DNA of 64,000 bases from Mycobacterium colombiense (GCF_003284975.1 NZ_QMEU01000009.1:28524-92523), one strand, 5' to 3'; shown: positions 41,668 through 51,980, counted from the stretch's first letter. Program-made: numbers and translations. The notes: generated by a model from the letters alone, not told the origin.

Positions 41668-42903
41668 CTAGACCGTCACACCCAATAGCGCATCGATCGC
41701 CGTCGCCACCCGCCTGGGCGCCTCGGCGTCGTGGCCACCGTATTCCAGCGCGTCGGTGGCCCAACCATCAAGGGCGGCAATGGCTTTGGGCGTGTTGAGG
41801 TCGTCGGCCAGGTATTGGCGCACCCGCGCGATCACGTCGGTCGCGTCCGGGCCGGCGGCCAGCCCGGTAGCGCCGCGCCAGCGGTGCAGCCGGGCGATGG
41901 CGTCGTCGAGCACCTGGTCGCTCCAATACCGGTCCCCGCGGTAATGCCCGGCGAGCAGCCCCAGCCGGATGGCCGCAGGCTCGACACCCTGCGCGCGCAG
42001 CTCAGACACCAGCACCAGGTTGCCCCGGCTCTTGGACATCTTGTGCCCGTCCCAGCCGATCATCCCGGCGTGCACGTAGTGGCGCGCGAATCTCCGCTCG
42101 CCGCGCACACATTCGGCGTGCGCGGCGGTAAATTCGTGATGCGGGAAGATCAGGTCGCTGCCCCCGCCCTGAATGTCCAGGCCGCTGCCGATACGGCTGA
42201 GCGCGATCGCCGCGCACTCGACGTGCCAGCCCGGACGGCCCGGGCCGAACGGCGAGGGCCAGCTGGGCTCCCCGGGCCGCTCGGCCCGCCACAGCAGCGC
42301 GTCGAGCTGGTCTGTTTTGCCGGGCCGTTGCGGGTCGCCGCCGCGCTCGGCGAACAGCCGCAGCATGGTGTCGCGGTCATAGCCGGATTCGTAGCCGAAC
42401 TGCATCGTGGCGTCGGCGCGGTAGTAGATGTCGGGGTATTCGCCGTCGACGACGTAGGCCGCCCCCGATGCCAGCATCTTCTCGACGAGTTCCACGACCT
42501 CGGCGATGGCCTCGGTCGCCCCGACGTACTCGCGGGGGGCCAGGATGCGCAGCGCCGCCATGTCTTCGCGGAACAGCGACACCTCACGCGCGGCCAGCTC
42601 GCGCCAGTCGATGCCGTCGCGCTCGGCGCGCTCCAGCAGCGGATCGTCGACGTCGGTGACGTTCTGCACGTAGTGGACGTCGTAACCGAGATCGAGCCAC
42701 TGCCGGTGGATCAGGTCGAACGCCAGATAGGTTGCCGCGTGGCCTAGATGGGTCGCGTCGTACGGGGTGATGCCGCAGACATACATCGTGGCGGTCGATC
42801 CGGCCGCCACGGGACGCACTTGCCGGTCGGACGTGTCATACAGCCGAAGCTCCGGGCCGCGCCCCGCCAACACGGGGACCTCTGGGGAAGACCACGACTG
42901 CAT
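41668..42903 (-). CDS. mshC: Cysteine:1D-myo-inosityl 2-amino-2-deoxy-glucopyranoside ligase
   Basis: 411 residues from ATG at 42903 ([16 protein letters not shown]), matching the 414-residue M. tuberculosis protein; the longer frame upstream is not used. It makes Cys-GlcN-Ins, the third step of mycothiol synthesis, with ATP. The enzyme is a cysteinyl-tRNA-synthetase relative: [18 protein letters not shown] contains the zinc cysteine and HIGH-like HLGH, and [10 protein letters not shown] is the KMSKS loop. It is cytoplasmic. The neighbouring cysQ gene is conserved in this order (Rv2130c-Rv2131c). Confidence 0.97.
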   Translation of the reverse strand: MQSWSSPEVPVLAGRGPELRLYDTSDRQVRPVAAGSTATMYVCGITPYDATHLGHAATYLAFDLIHRQWLDLGYDVHYVQNVTDVDDPLLERAERDGIDWRELAAREVSLFREDMAALRILAPREYVGATEAIAEVVELVEKMLASGAAYVVDGEYPDIYYRADATMQFGYESGYDRDTMLRLFAERGGDPQRPGKTDQLDALLWRAERPGEPSWPSPFGPGRPGWHVECAAIALSRIGSGLDIQGGGSDLIFPHHEFTAAHAECVRGERRFARHYVHAGMIGWDGHKMSKSRGNLVLVSELRAQGVEPAAIRLGLLAGHYRGDRYWSDQVLDDAIARLHRWRGATGLAAGPDATDVIARVRQYLADDLNTPKAIAALDGWATDALEYGGHDAEAPRRVATAIDALLGVTV

Positions 42904-43088
42904 GGCAATCAGCCTAAGCGCGCCGACGATGCGACCCGCGCGGCGGGCCGGGAAGGGAGGCGCGCGATGAAAACGAGTTGCTCTGGTATCCCTGCAGCGC
43001 CAGGAAGGGCAGCTTCGTCGAAAAACATGGTGCGGATGCTCTCGGCGAAAGACTGGCGGCGCCGGCTCGGCCGCTGACGGCTTACGGT

Positions 43089-43883
43089 CTACGTGCCGCG
43101 GATGGCGCTCAGCAGGATGGGCGCCAGCTCGGCGCGACACATCACGAAGTCGGGCAGGTACGGGTCGAGCTGGTTGTAGCGCATCGGCGATCCGTCGAGC
43201 CGCGACGCGTGCATCCCGGCGGCCATCACCACCCCGGCCGGGGCCGCCGAATCCCACTCCCACTGGCCGCCCGCGTGCACGTAGGCGTCGACGTGCCCGT
43301 CGATGATGGCCATCGCCTTCGCGCCGGCCGAGCCGATCGCGACGGGCTGAATGGGCAGCGTCTGGCGCATCCGGTGTAGCACCGCGGGAGGACGGGTGGC
43401 GCTGACGGCGATGCGGATGGTGTCACTGACGCCGACGCGCGCGGCGTCGGCGGTCACGGTGTCGCTGCGGTAGACGATGTTGCCGCGGGCCGGCAACGAC
43501 ACCGCCGCGTCGGTGATTTCGCGCTGGCCGTTACTGGGGCGCTGCCACAGCGCGATGTGTACCGCCCAGTCGTCGCGGCCCGGCGTGGAGAACTCCCGGG
43601 TGCCGTCCAGTGGGTCGATGATCCACACGCGATCGTGGTTGAGGCGGGACAGGTCGTCGTAGGCCTCCTCGCTGAGCACCGCGTCGTCGGGCCGCTCCGC
43701 GTGCAGCCGCCGCAGGATCAAGGCGTTCGCCAGGCTGTCACCGGCATCACCCAGCGCCCAGGGATACCCGAAGCCGACTTCGTCGCGGACCTTCAGCAGC
43801 AACTCCCCGGCTTCGGCGGCAAGATCGGCGGCCAGGGCGGCATCGGTTAGCTCGTCGGCGGTTATCTCGTCGGCGGGGCTCAC
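43089..43883 (-). CDS. cysQ: 3'-phosphoadenosine 5'-phosphate / inositol monophosphatase-family phosphatase
   Basis: 264 residues from GTG at 43883 ([22 protein letters not shown]), chosen because it aligns with the start of the 267-residue Rv2131c. The longer frame to 43958 would begin in the 55-bp tandem repeat. Metal-binding motifs of the inositol monophosphatase fold are [12 protein letters not shown] and [12 protein letters not shown], with the conserved Glu in LSEEAYDDL. The family removes the 3' phosphate of PAP/PAPS and recycles sulfate-assimilation by-products. It lies 185 bp upstream of mshC. Confidence 0.94.
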   Translation of the reverse strand: MSPADEITADELTDAALAADLAAEAGELLLKVRDEVGFGYPWALGDAGDSLANALILRRLHAERPDDAVLSEEAYDDLSRLNHDRVWIIDPLDGTREFSTPGRDDWAVHIALWQRPSNGQREITDAAVSLPARGNIVYRSDTVTADAARVGVSDTIRIAVSATRPPAVLHRMRQTLPIQPVAIGSAGAKAMAIIDGHVDAYVHAGGQWEWDSAAPAGVVMAAGMHASRLDGSPMRYNQLDPYLPDFVMCRAELAPILLSAIRGT

Positions 43884-43926
43884 CGCATCAGTATCGCCGA
43901 CGGCGTGCCCGCGAGCTTCACCGATG

Positions 43927-44073
43927 GCTGCGCCCGGCTGCGCCGCGCTGGCGATCACCGCTACATCGATGGCGGCGACCCGCTGCGCCCGGCTGCGCCG
44001 CGCTGGCGATCACCGCTACATCAATGGCGGCGACCCGCTGCGCCCGGCTGCGCCGCGCTGGCGATCACCGCTA
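43927..44073. repeat. 55-bp tandem repeat, 2.7 copies
   Basis: Copies start at 43927, 43982 and 44037; the third stops after 37 bases. They differ by one base (ATCGATGG against ATCAATGG). The unit begins GCTGCGCCCGGCTGCGCC. The array lies between cysQ and the Rv2133c homologue and touches the stop codon of the latter. Unit size and placement recall mycobacterial MIRU/VNTR loci. Confidence 0.9.
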
Positions 44074-44886
44074 GAAAGCGGGCCAGGGAATGGGGCGATG
44101 CCGGTTCGGCCCGGGCATCACCGGGCGGTCCAGCAGCGCGTGGGCGCGCCTGCGCAGCGCTGCGACTTCGGCCCGGGTGATGTGCTCGGCCAGTTCGTCA
44201 CCGAACTGATCCTCGAGTGCGTCCGCCAGGCAGGCCACGGCTTCCAGGGTGTGATCGTCGATCGGCTTGCCGGCCCATCCCCACAGCACCGTGCGCAGCT
44301 TGTCCTCGACGTGCAGGCACACGCCGTGGTCGACACCGAAGATGTGGCCGTCGAGGTCGCGCAACACGTGACCGCCCTTGCGGTCGGCGTTGTTGACCAG
44401 CACGTCGAACACCGCCATCCGCCACAGGCGAATGTCGTCGGCGTGCATCAGGACAACCTCGTCGCCCGCGTAGTCGAGGGCGCGCAGCACCGGCAGGTAA
44501 CCGGGCTGCTTGGTGCCGGCGGGAAACAGGTCGACCAGGTCCGGCCCCGGCCGCGGCTCGGTGTCCACCGCGTCGCCGGGTTGCTGCACCCATTGCTGCA
44601 GCATGCCCGGACCTGCCGGCCCGTGCCGAATGATGGTGTAGGGCACGATGTTCCAGCCCAGCTTCGCCGACACCAGATACGCGGCCCGTTCGCGGCCGGC
44701 CAGCGTCCCGTCGGGAAAATCCCACAGCGGCGCCTCCCCCGCGACGGGTTTGTAGACGCAGTGCACGCTGGACTCGCCGAGCGTCGATTCGCAGAGGAAG
44801 GTGCCGTTGCTGGCCGAGCGGATCCGTCCGATGACCGTCAGCTCGCCGTCGCGCAACACCTCACGGTCGTCAGACCTCGGGGTCAT
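44071..44886 (-). CDS. SCO1664-family protein (Rv2133c homologue), kinase-like fold
   Basis: 271 residues from ATG at 44886 (MTPRSDDREVLRDGELT), which overlaps the upstream DUF3090 gene by 17 bp. The family is conserved in actinobacteria and has PI3/4-kinase-like features: the ATP-binding part VHCVYKPVAGEAPLWDFP, the catalytic-loop-like FDVLVNNADRKGGHVL and the metal-binding-like IFGVDHGVCLH. Its substrate is not known. Its stop lies inside the last copy of the 55-bp repeat, so its C-terminus may vary between strains. Confidence 0.88.
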   Translation of the reverse strand: MTPRSDDREVLRDGELTVIGRIRSASNGTFLCESTLGESSVHCVYKPVAGEAPLWDFPDGTLAGRERAAYLVSAKLGWNIVPYTIIRHGPAGPGMLQQWVQQPGDAVDTEPRPGPDLVDLFPAGTKQPGYLPVLRALDYAGDEVVLMHADDIRLWRMAVFDVLVNNADRKGGHVLRDLDGHIFGVDHGVCLHVEDKLRTVLWGWAGKPIDDHTLEAVACLADALEDQFGDELAEHITRAEVAALRRRAHALLDRPVMPGPNRHRPIPWPAF

Positions 44887-45457
44887 CGTCAGGCCCGAGC
44901 AGCGCACTGCGCCGATATCCGTTGGCGCGCGCGCAGATATGGCCCTCCGGGTCCAGTGGTTCGTCGCACAGCGGACACGGCGGCCGTCCCGCGGAGATGA
45001 CGCGATTGGAGCGGGTGGCGAACTGGCGCGCCGACTCCGGCGTCAAGAACACCCGGACCGCGTCGGGACCCTCCTCGGTGTCGTCGAGCACCACCGACGC
45101 GTCGAACTCGGCATCGGTGACCGCCAGCAGCTCGACCACCACCGTCTGGGCCTCCGAATCCCAGCCCAGGCCCATGGTTCCGACCCGGAACTCGGCGTCG
45201 ACGGGAGTGACCAACGGATCGAGGTCCTCGATCTCGGCGGGCTCGGGGGGAACCGGCGTGCCGAACCTGCGGTTCACCTCCAGCAGCAGCGCACCGATGC
45301 GCTCGGAGAGCACCGCCACCTGCTGTTTCTCCAATATCACCGACACCACTCGGGCGTCGTGCACAGCCTGGATGTAAAACGTGCGATTTCCAGGCTGGCC
45401 AACGGTCCCGGCCACGAAGCGGTCGGGTGTGCGGAAAACATGAATTGCGCGGGCCAT
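44870..45457 (-). CDS. DUF3090 family protein (Rv2134c homologue)
   Basis: 195 residues from ATG at 45457 (MARAIHVFRTPDRFVAGTVG), the same length as Rv2134c. The C-terminus carries a short zinc-finger-like CPLCDEPLDPEGHICARANG with three Cys and a His, as usual for the family. Function unknown. It is conserved next to the SCO1664-family and histidine-phosphatase genes in actinobacteria and probably works with them. Confidence 0.92.
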   Translation of the reverse strand: MARAIHVFRTPDRFVAGTVGQPGNRTFYIQAVHDARVVSVILEKQQVAVLSERIGALLLEVNRRFGTPVPPEPAEIEDLDPLVTPVDAEFRVGTMGLGWDSEAQTVVVELLAVTDAEFDASVVLDDTEEGPDAVRVFLTPESARQFATRSNRVISAGRPPCPLCDEPLDPEGHICARANGYRRSALLGPDDDPEV

Positions 45458-45519
45458 GGCACTTCCCAAAATACCGGCAGTTGCCGTCGCCGTGCGATCC
45501 GATGGACCCACCCGCAGAA

Positions 45520-46305
45520 TTAATCCGTGGAACCGCCGACCACCGCGTCGCTGGACGGCACTCCCGCGGCCGACTGCTGCGCCTCTCCGTTGGCTTTGGG
45601 GCCGGTGTCGGGCGTCGCGTCTTGCTTCGAGCCTTCCTTAGTCTCTTCCTTCGCCGGCGGCCCGGCGCGCAAGGATGCCGCCAGCCGCGCGCCGGTGTGG
45701 TTGACATGCAACACAAACGGACGCAGCTCGGTGTACCGGATCACACTCACCGACGCCGGGTCGGCGGTGACGCGCTGGAAGCCGTCCAGGTGGATGCCGT
45801 AGGCGTCGGCGATGACGGCCTTGATGACATCACCGTGAGTGCAAGCGACCCACAGCACGTCGCCGCCGCTGTCTGCACCGGCCTCGGCGGCCAGGCGGCG
45901 GTCGTGTTCGCGCACGGCGGCCACCGCCCGGGCCTGCACCTGCGCCAGGCCCTCGCCGCCGGGGAACACCGCCGCGCTGGGGTGAGCCTGCACGACCTTC
46001 CACAGCGGCTCGCTGACCAGGTCGCCGATCTTGCGGCCCGTCCATTCGCCGTAGTCCACCTCGGCAAGCCGGTCGTCGACGAGCGGCGTCAGGCACAGCG
46101 CGTCGGCCAACGGTTCGAGGGTGCGCCGGCAGCGCAGCAGCGGCGAGCTGACCAGCGCCCGGATCGGCAGCTCGCCGATCCGATCGATCAGGCCCTCGGC
46201 CTGTTCACGGCCCTTGTCATCGAGGTCGACGCCCTCGGAGCGACCGGCGAGAACGCCCGCCGTGTTCGAACTGGAGCGGCCGTGCCGTAACAGGATGACG
46301 GTCAT
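45520..46305 (-). CDS. Histidine phosphatase (phosphoglycerate-mutase-like) family protein, Rv2135c homologue
   Basis: 261 residues from ATG at 46305, which starts directly on TVILLRHGRSSSNT with the catalytic RHG. The second conserved histidine is in CTHGDVIKAVIAD. After the domain (about 215 residues) there is a low-complexity, charged tail, GPPAKEETKEGSKQDATPD and more, longer than in the 236-residue M. tuberculosis protein as I recall it. The substrate is unknown. It lies 35 bp after the stop of the Rv2137c homologue; uppP, expected between them, is not there. Confidence 0.92.
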   Translation of the reverse strand: MTVILLRHGRSSSNTAGVLAGRSEGVDLDDKGREQAEGLIDRIGELPIRALVSSPLLRCRRTLEPLADALCLTPLVDDRLAEVDYGEWTGRKIGDLVSEPLWKVVQAHPSAAVFPGGEGLAQVQARAVAAVREHDRRLAAEAGADSGGDVLWVACTHGDVIKAVIADAYGIHLDGFQRVTADPASVSVIRYTELRPFVLHVNHTGARLAASLRAGPPAKEETKEGSKQDATPDTGPKANGEAQQSAAGVPSSDAVVGGSTD

Positions 46306-46340
46306 ATCGACCACGACGGTACCCGCTGGACGGGTCAGCA

Positions 46341-46643
46341 CTAGCGCGAGACGGGCACCGCATGCGCGATGGAGTCGCGCACCGCAGCGCTCAGGCTGCG
46401 CTCGTCGGTCAGGTCGATGTCGACCACGTCGCGGACCGCCGTGGCGACCACCTCATCGGCCTGCGGCACGGGCCCCGCCAGGCGCGGCCGGTAAACCTCG
46501 ACGACCAGGGATCGGTTCTCGATGCGGAACGAAAAGCTCCGTCCATCACCGACTTGTCCGTAGCCGCTGGCGGCAATGCCTGTCGACATGTCTTCGACAG
46601 CAAACTCTTTGTGCGTCAAATGACGGTCAGCGGTGACGGCCAT
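46341..46643 (-). CDS. Conserved hypothetical protein, Rv2137c homologue
   Basis: 100 residues, MAVTADRHLTHKEFAVED at the start. It is a small soluble alpha/beta protein with no catalytic motif I can recognise. It is the first gene of the minus-strand set that runs through the phosphatase, DUF3090 and SCO1664 genes. It is divergent from lppL, with about 120 bp between the starts. Confidence 0.8.
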   Translation of the reverse strand: MAVTADRHLTHKEFAVEDMSTGIAASGYGQVGDGRSFSFRIENRSLVVEVYRPRLAGPVPQADEVVATAVRDVVDIDLTDERSLSAAVRDSIAHAVPVSR

Positions 46644-46763
46644 GAGCTGACCATACCTCGCCGGTAGGGTCGGACGCAGGCGGCGTGGCCCGGTGGCGGC
46701 GAAAGCGTTTCATAGAATCTGTGTTCCGCGTGCTTTTCGCCGCCAGACCACGAGGGAAATGAA

Positions 46764-47831
46764 TTGCTGCCACTGCCGTCGCGCCGGAAACGGGCAGTTC
46801 GGGGCGGTTTGACGGGTCTCGCGGTTTTGCTGTTGGCGATAGCCGGATGTTCGTCCAATTCGCTCGGTGGCGCTCCGCACACCATCGAACCGGCACACGC
46901 CGCCGTGTCGCCGCCCGCGTCACAGCGGCCCGCCGGCTCCGTGCGGCCGCTGGCCGGTCACGCCGCGGCGGCGGTCTTCGACGACGGCACGCATCAGCTG
47001 GTGGTCCTGACCCCGGGGGCCGACGCGGCCTCCCCCGCCAGCGTCACCGTCTTCGGTGATGCGCAGGTCACGCCCCGTGTCGTCGAGTTGCCGGGACCGG
47101 CCACCGCCTTGGCCGATGACGGCCACGGAACCGCCTACGTCGCCGCTCGCGGCGGCTACTTCACGGTCGAGCTGTCCACCGGCCGGGTGACTCAGGTGGC
47201 CGTCGCCGACGCTTCCCAGATCGATTTCACCGCGGTGGCCCGGCGCACTGACGGCAGGCTGGTGTTAGGCAGCGCCGACGGCGCCGTCTACACCCTTGCC
47301 TCTCCGACGCCGGGCGCGGTCACCAGCGCGACCGTCGCCAACCGCAACAAGATCTTTGCGCGCGTCGATGCCCTTGTCACACAAGGCAATACGACGGTGG
47401 TGCTAGACCGCGGCCAGACGTCGGTGACCACGATGGGCGCCGACGGTCATGCCGAGCAGGCGCTGCGCGCGGGCCGGGGCGCCACCACCATGGCCGCCGA
47501 TCCGGCGGGCCGGGTGCTGGTCGCCGACACCCGCGGTGGCCAGCTGCTGGTGTACGGCGTGGACCCGTTGATTCTGCGGCAGGCCTACCCGGTTGCGCAG
47601 GCGCCGTACGGCCTGGCCGGCTCCCGCGCGTTAGCCTGGGTTTCGCAGACCGTTTCCAATATCGTCATTGGTTACGATCTGTCCACCGGAATCCCCGTCG
47701 AAAAGGTGCGTTACCCGACCGTGCAGCAACCCAACTCGCTGGCCTTCGACGAAGTGTCAGGCACCCTGTACGTGGTGTCGGGTTCCGGTGCGGGAGTTCA
47801 GGTCATCGAGCACGCGGCGGGTACGCGTTGA
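46764..47831 (+). CDS. lppL: Lipoprotein LppL
   Basis: 355 residues from TTG at 46764 with GAGGG 8 nt before it. The signal peptide has a basic start ([10 protein letters not shown]), a hydrophobic core and the lipobox LAIAGC, so Cys near residue 28 should be lipidated and the protein held outside the membrane. The rest shows repeated blades such as [29 protein letters not shown] and [13 protein letters not shown], suggesting a beta-propeller. It overlaps the next gene by 4 bp. Order and strand match Rv2138. Confidence 0.9.
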   Translation: MLPLPSRRKRAVRGGLTGLAVLLLAIAGCSSNSLGGAPHTIEPAHAAVSPPASQRPAGSVRPLAGHAAAAVFDDGTHQLVVLTPGADAASPASVTVFGDAQVTPRVVELPGPATALADDGHGTAYVAARGGYFTVELSTGRVTQVAVADASQIDFTAVARRTDGRLVLGSADGAVYTLASPTPGAVTSATVANRNKIFARVDALVTQGNTTVVLDRGQTSVTTMGADGHAEQALRAGRGATTMAADPAGRVLVADTRGGQLLVYGVDPLILRQAYPVAQAPYGLAGSRALAWVSQTVSNIVIGYDLSTGIPVEKVRYPTVQQPNSLAFDEVSGTLYVVSGSGAGVQVIEHAAGTR

Positions 47832-48097
47832 CCGCGGCGCGGCGCAGCCGCCTGCCCGCGGGCTGGGACACCGAGATGTCCGACGAATACGAATGGGCGC
47901 CGCTGCGTTTGCCGCCGGACGTGACCCGGGTCAGTGCGTCCACCCGATTGTCCATCGAAGCCGAATACCGCGGCTGGGAGTTGACCCGGGTGCGGCTTTA
48001 CACCGACGGCAGCAGACGAGTGTTGTTGCGCCGCAAGAAGTCTCGCATCGAAGGGGCGGCTTCCGAGGGGCGACGGCCCGACCAGCCGGAACTGTGA
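47828..48097 (+). CDS. DUF5703-family small protein
   Basis: 89 residues from TTG at 47828 (overlapping TGA of lppL), or 73 residues from ATG at 47876 ([18 protein letters not shown]). The second start is close to the beginning of the conserved part. The body [19 protein letters not shown] followed by LLRRKK is typical of the family, whose function is not known. It lies between lppL and pyrD. Confidence 0.82.
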   Translation: MTAARRSRLPAGWDTEMSDEYEWAPLRLPPDVTRVSASTRLSIEAEYRGWELTRVRLYTDGSRRVLLRRKKSRIEGAASEGRRPDQPEL

Positions 48098-48129
48098 CGG
48101 CAGCCCGGCCACGCGAGGGCGGACACCGG

Positions 48130-49200
48130 ATGTACGGCCTGCTGCGACGGCTGTTTTTCGTGATCCCGCCCGAGCGGATTCACACGCTGGTGTTCGCCTT
48201 GCTGCGTGGTGTCACCTCGGTCGGCTGGACACGGCGGTTGCTGCACCGGCTGCTGGCCCCGACGGATCCGGCGCTGGCGAGCACGGTGTTCGGGGTGCGC
48301 TTCGCCGGGCCACTGGGACTGGCCGCCGGCTTCGACAAGGACGGCCTGGGGCTGCTCACGTGGGGGGCGCTGGGATTCGGGCACGCGGAGGTCGGGACGG
48401 TCACGGCCCGCCCACAGCCGGGCAACCCGGCCCCGCGGATGTTCCGGCTGCCGGCCGACCGTGCCCTGCTCAACCGGATGGGCTTCAACAATCTCGGTGC
48501 CGGCGCGCTGGCGATGCGCCTCGCGCGGCAGCGGCCCGAGGTGCCGATCGGGGTCAACATCGGCAAGACGAAAGTGACGCCGGGGTCCGCGGCCGTCGAC
48601 GATTACCGTGCGAGCGCCCGGCTGGTCGGCCCCCTGGCGTCCTACCTGGTGGTCAACGTCAGCTCGCCGAACACCCCCGGGCTGCGCGATCTACAGGCCG
48701 TCGACACGCTGCGGCCCATCCTTTCGGCGGTGCTCGCCGAGACGTCCAAACCGGTGCTGGTGAAGATCGCGCCGGACCTTTCCGATTCCGACGTGGACGA
48801 AATCGCGGACCTGGCAGTGGAACTGGGCCTGGCCGGCATCGTCGCCACCAACACCACGGTGTCACGGCAGCATCTGCGGACGCCCGGGGTCGACGAGCTG
48901 GGTCCGGGTGGCATCTCCGGGCCGCCGGTGGCACGGCGCGCCGTCGAGGTGCTGCGCCGGCTTTACGGCCGGGTCGGTGACCGCCTGGTGCTGATCAGTG
49001 TGGGGGGCATCGAGACCGCGGACGACGCCTGGGAGCGGATCACCGCGGGCGCATCGCTGCTGCAGGGCTACACCGGCTTCATCTACGGAGGAGGCTTGTG
49101 GGCCAAGCGGATTCACGATGGCATCGCACAGCGGCTGCACGACGGCGGTTTCGCGTCGCTCAGCGATGCCGTCGGCTCCGCCGCCCACCCGCCGGATTGA
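48130..49200 (+). CDS. pyrD: Dihydroorotate dehydrogenase (quinone), class 2
   Basis: 356 residues from ATG at 48130 ([18 protein letters not shown]), matching the 357 residues of Rv2139. It oxidises dihydroorotate to orotate in pyrimidine synthesis and passes electrons to quinone. The N-terminal amphipathic helix is the class 2 membrane anchor. Motifs: [40 protein letters not shown] with the catalytic serine, and [16 protein letters not shown] with the FMN phosphate site. Confidence 0.97.
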   Translation: MYGLLRRLFFVIPPERIHTLVFALLRGVTSVGWTRRLLHRLLAPTDPALASTVFGVRFAGPLGLAAGFDKDGLGLLTWGALGFGHAEVGTVTARPQPGNPAPRMFRLPADRALLNRMGFNNLGAGALAMRLARQRPEVPIGVNIGKTKVTPGSAAVDDYRASARLVGPLASYLVVNVSSPNTPGLRDLQAVDTLRPILSAVLAETSKPVLVKIAPDLSDSDVDEIADLAVELGLAGIVATNTTVSRQHLRTPGVDELGPGGISGPPVARRAVEVLRRLYGRVGDRLVLISVGGIETADDAWERITAGASLLQGYTGFIYGGGLWAKRIHDGIAQRLHDGGFASLSDAVGSAAHPPD

Positions 49201-49311
49201 GTCAGGACCCGCGCGGTCGAGCAGAAGGTCATCGGCATAGCAAATGCATTTTCATCAGACCCGCTTGACGCCTGGCTAGGCTGACTACCAGTTCGGCATA
49301 AGGAGCGGCTG

Positions 49312-50847
49312 GTGATCACGTTGGACCGCTTGGTGAACGTGCTGGGTGGCTATGGGGTCCGCTTGCGGTGGTCGTCGGTGCCCAGGTCGACCGAACTGCG
49401 CAGCGTGGTGATCCACGAAGCCGCGCCGGATCGTCTGGTGGTAGGCGATGTACTGCTGGCCATCGGCGCCGGCTCCGTTCGCGAAGCGGTGCGGTGGGCG
49501 GCTTCGGCGCGCGCCGTCGTGGTGTTGGTACGCGCCGGTGAGCCGATGGCGTTCGACAACATCGCGTTCGAGGGCGACGCCGAGGTCGGCGCCGTCCTGG
49601 TGGTTGACGAGGCGGTCACCTGGAGCGAGGTAAGTGCGGTCGTCTACGGTCTCGTGCTGGAGGGCCGCGAGACTGAATCCGGTCGTGGCCCAACGGATTT
49701 GTTCGCGCTGGCCGATAGCCTGGCGGATGCTGTCGGCAGTTCAGTTGTCATTCACGACGCGCTGTTGCGGGTGTTGGCGTATTCGAAACTGCAGCAGCAT
49801 GCTGACCCGGCGCGGGTGCAGACCATCCTGGAACGACAGACGCCCGAGCAGCTGCGCGAATTGTTTGATGCTCGGGGCGTATTCGCACACCTGGGGGTCT
49901 CCGACGAACCGCTGTTTGTCCCCGAGGATTCCGAACACGGTTTGATCGGGCGTGAAGTGGTGGCGGTGCGCTCCGCGGGAGAGCTGATCGGATCGGTATG
50001 GGTGGCGTGTTCGGCGCCGCTCGACGAAGCGACGCGCACCGCCTTGGTGGTGGGTGCGCACACCGTAGCCCTGCATCTTCTACGTTCACGCGCAAGCGCG
50101 GATTTGGAACGCCAAGTCGAATCCGAGCTTGTGATTCGGTTGCTGGAGGGCACGGCTGACGCCGCCATGGTGGCGAGCAGGCTGGGTCTGCCGCACGATG
50201 GTCTGAGGGTTATTGCGTTGCAGGCGTTCATCGGCGATGAACGCGATGCCGCTTTGTTGTTGTCGTTCGAGCGTGCTACCACCGGATTCGGCTGGTCACG
50301 GCCGGGGCGCAGCGCTTTGGCGGGCAATATCGTGTACACGCTGCTGCCCGCCGGGCAAGCGGCGACGGCGCGGCGCTGGGTAACCGGTCTGCGGGCGGCC
50401 CTGCCCGAACAGGTGACGGTGTTGGCCGGTGTAAGTGGCGCGGCTGAGGTGACAGACCTTGCCGCTGCACGCCGGGAAGCCGAGGAATGTCTTGCGCTGC
50501 ATGAGGTATCACCCGGGGCCGCGCCTCCGGTCTATGACGAGTCATGGGCTGACATCCTGCTGCAGCGGTTACGCGCCGCGGCGCGCTCAGGCCGTTCCCC
50601 GTCCCGTGGGCCGGTGACCGAGCTGGGCCGTCATGACCGCGCTCACGGGACCGACTACGCCGCCACGCTGCGAGCATGGCTGGAGGCCCAGGGCGACCCG
50701 GCCGAGGCCGGAGCACGGCTGAGAGTGCACGAAAACACCGTGCGTTACCGGCTGCGCAAGATGGCCGAGATCACCACTCTGCCGCTAGAAGACGCCAGAA
50801 AGCGGCTGGCGATGATGATCGAACTCGCGGCTATCGACACCGATTGA
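49312..50847 (+). CDS. PucR family transcriptional regulator
   Basis: 511 residues from GTG at 49312 with AAGGAGCGG before it. The N-terminal part resembles purine-catabolism-type sensory domains and the middle is a GGDEF-derived-like region (LRVIALQAFIGDERDAALLL). The C-terminal PucR helix-turn-helix is YAATLRAWLEAQGDPAEAG then ARLRVHENTVRYRLRK. PucR proteins control uptake and catabolic genes in response to small metabolites. It stands alone after pyrD, with a short inverted repeat (ACCCG-ACAAAG-CGGGT) about 15 bp after its stop that may be a terminator. As I recall it, it is absent at this place in M. tuberculosis. Confidence 0.9.
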   Translation: MITLDRLVNVLGGYGVRLRWSSVPRSTELRSVVIHEAAPDRLVVGDVLLAIGAGSVREAVRWAASARAVVVLVRAGEPMAFDNIAFEGDAEVGAVLVVDEAVTWSEVSAVVYGLVLEGRETESGRGPTDLFALADSLADAVGSSVVIHDALLRVLAYSKLQQHADPARVQTILERQTPEQLRELFDARGVFAHLGVSDEPLFVPEDSEHGLIGREVVAVRSAGELIGSVWVACSAPLDEATRTALVVGAHTVALHLLRSRASADLERQVESELVIRLLEGTADAAMVASRLGLPHDGLRVIALQAFIGDERDAALLLSFERATTGFGWSRPGRSALAGNIVYTLLPAGQAATARRWVTGLRAALPEQVTVLAGVSGAAEVTDLAAARREAEECLALHEVSPGAAPPVYDESWADILLQRLRAAARSGRSPSRGPVTELGRHDRAHGTDYAATLRAWLEAQGDPAEAGARLRVHENTVRYRLRKMAEITTLPLEDARKRLAMMIELAAIDTD

Positions 50848-51025
50848 CCACGCGCTGTCGAAACCCGACAAAGCGGGTCGGCGACATTGTCTGGCGGCGG
50901 CAAAGGTTGCGGCGGGCATCCGCACCATCATGAAGGTTGCCCACTCAGCGGACAGGTTTGGCTGACTGGTGTCGGCCGGCCGTGCGATGCCTCGAACCCA
51001 TGCCTACTCCCCGATAGGAAATGCG

Positions 51026-51652
51026 ATGTCCACCCCAGAGCCCGATCATCAACAGATGGCCAACCGCCGACCAGACGATGACGCCGCGATGGAAGCATTC
51101 ACCCTGCCCGTGCCCCGAAGGCTGTTGGCGCGACTGTTTGGTCGCAACCCGCTGATACGCAAGACAGACCGAGTGGAGGCACTGATTCTGGTATTAGCCG
51201 TTGCGATGTCGTTGATCGCCGTACCCATCGGTGCCGCCGTGGGCACGGCGGTCCATGATTCTCGAAGTCGTCTCTATGCCGAGCAGGTCCAAACTCGCCG
51301 CCCGGTGACCGCGACTGTCACCGGGGAGAGTCAGCGTCGCAACCTTGACAGCCCGACAGTGACGGTTCCCGCTCGATGGTTCGCCGCCGGGACCGAACGC
51401 ACCGGCGACGTTACCGCGCCGCTGAAAGCCAAAACCGGGGACGAGATCGAAATCTGGGTCGATGACCGGGGCCTTCCGGTTGCAAGACCGCTAAACACCG
51501 CCCGCGATGACGCGCTGGTCTTTGCAGTAGCGACCTGGTGGGGCGTGAGCCTCTTGGCAGTCGCCCTGTTCGCCCGCGCGCGCATCACCCTTGACCGAAT
51601 CCGCTACGCCCGCTGGCAACAGAGCTTCGAACGCCTGGTCGAGGGACGGTAA
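51026..51652 (+). CDS. Rv1733c-like two-helix membrane protein
   Basis: 208 residues from ATG at 51026 with ATAGGAAA before it; an in-frame upstream extension is unlikely. Two membrane helices, ALILVLAVAMSLIAVPIGAA and FAVATWWGVSLLAVALFARA, flank an extracytoplasmic domain of about 110 residues. Both the layout and segments such as RRPVTATVTGE and DEIEIWVDDRG fit the Rv1733c family, a dormancy (DosR) regulon antigen in M. tuberculosis. No clear DosR box is seen before it. Function unknown. Confidence 0.82.
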   Translation: MSTPEPDHQQMANRRPDDDAAMEAFTLPVPRRLLARLFGRNPLIRKTDRVEALILVLAVAMSLIAVPIGAAVGTAVHDSRSRLYAEQVQTRRPVTATVTGESQRRNLDSPTVTVPARWFAAGTERTGDVTAPLKAKTGDEIEIWVDDRGLPVARPLNTARDDALVFAVATWWGVSLLAVALFARARITLDRIRYARWQQSFERLVEGR

Positions 51653-51980
51653 GCAGCGCGACCTTGGTTTCCGAGCCAGTCCTTGCGACGGGGACTGAGT
51701 TTGTCTGTACACGAAGGGTTCTCGCCGCTCAGAGCGTGCCCACTGCAAGGCAGCCTCGGCAACGGCGTTGTCGGGGTGGGACAACCCTTCGCCCGACAGT
51801 TGTCGGTTTCCGGCAAGCACCGTCGTGCCGGCGCACGCCACCATGGAATCACGGCCCAACGAAAAACCGCGATCGCACCGGGATTTGGCCCACCATGGGC
51901 ATCCCAGTCGTCAGCGGCGGCTGCCTACTTCGGCCCGCCCCTGACGACGCTCCTCGGCAAACGAAAGGACAACGCCCAAA
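51653..51980. other. 328-bp intergenic region
   Basis: I see no gene. Overlapping frames here have no family features. GGGGACTGAGTTTGTC near 51694-51709 resembles one half of a DosR box but the other half does not fit. The end carries GGCAAACGAAAGGAC, the ribosome binding site of the next gene. Confidence 0.5.

Noticed and set aside
42904..43263. Long N-terminal extension of mshC
   Set aside because: [12 protein letters not shown] at 42903 matches the known start of MshC; the extension overlaps cysQ and is an antisense reading.
51690..51712. DosR box before the GreA-like gene
   Set aside because: GGGGACT fits one half-site but the second half (AGTTTG) does not fit AGTCCC.
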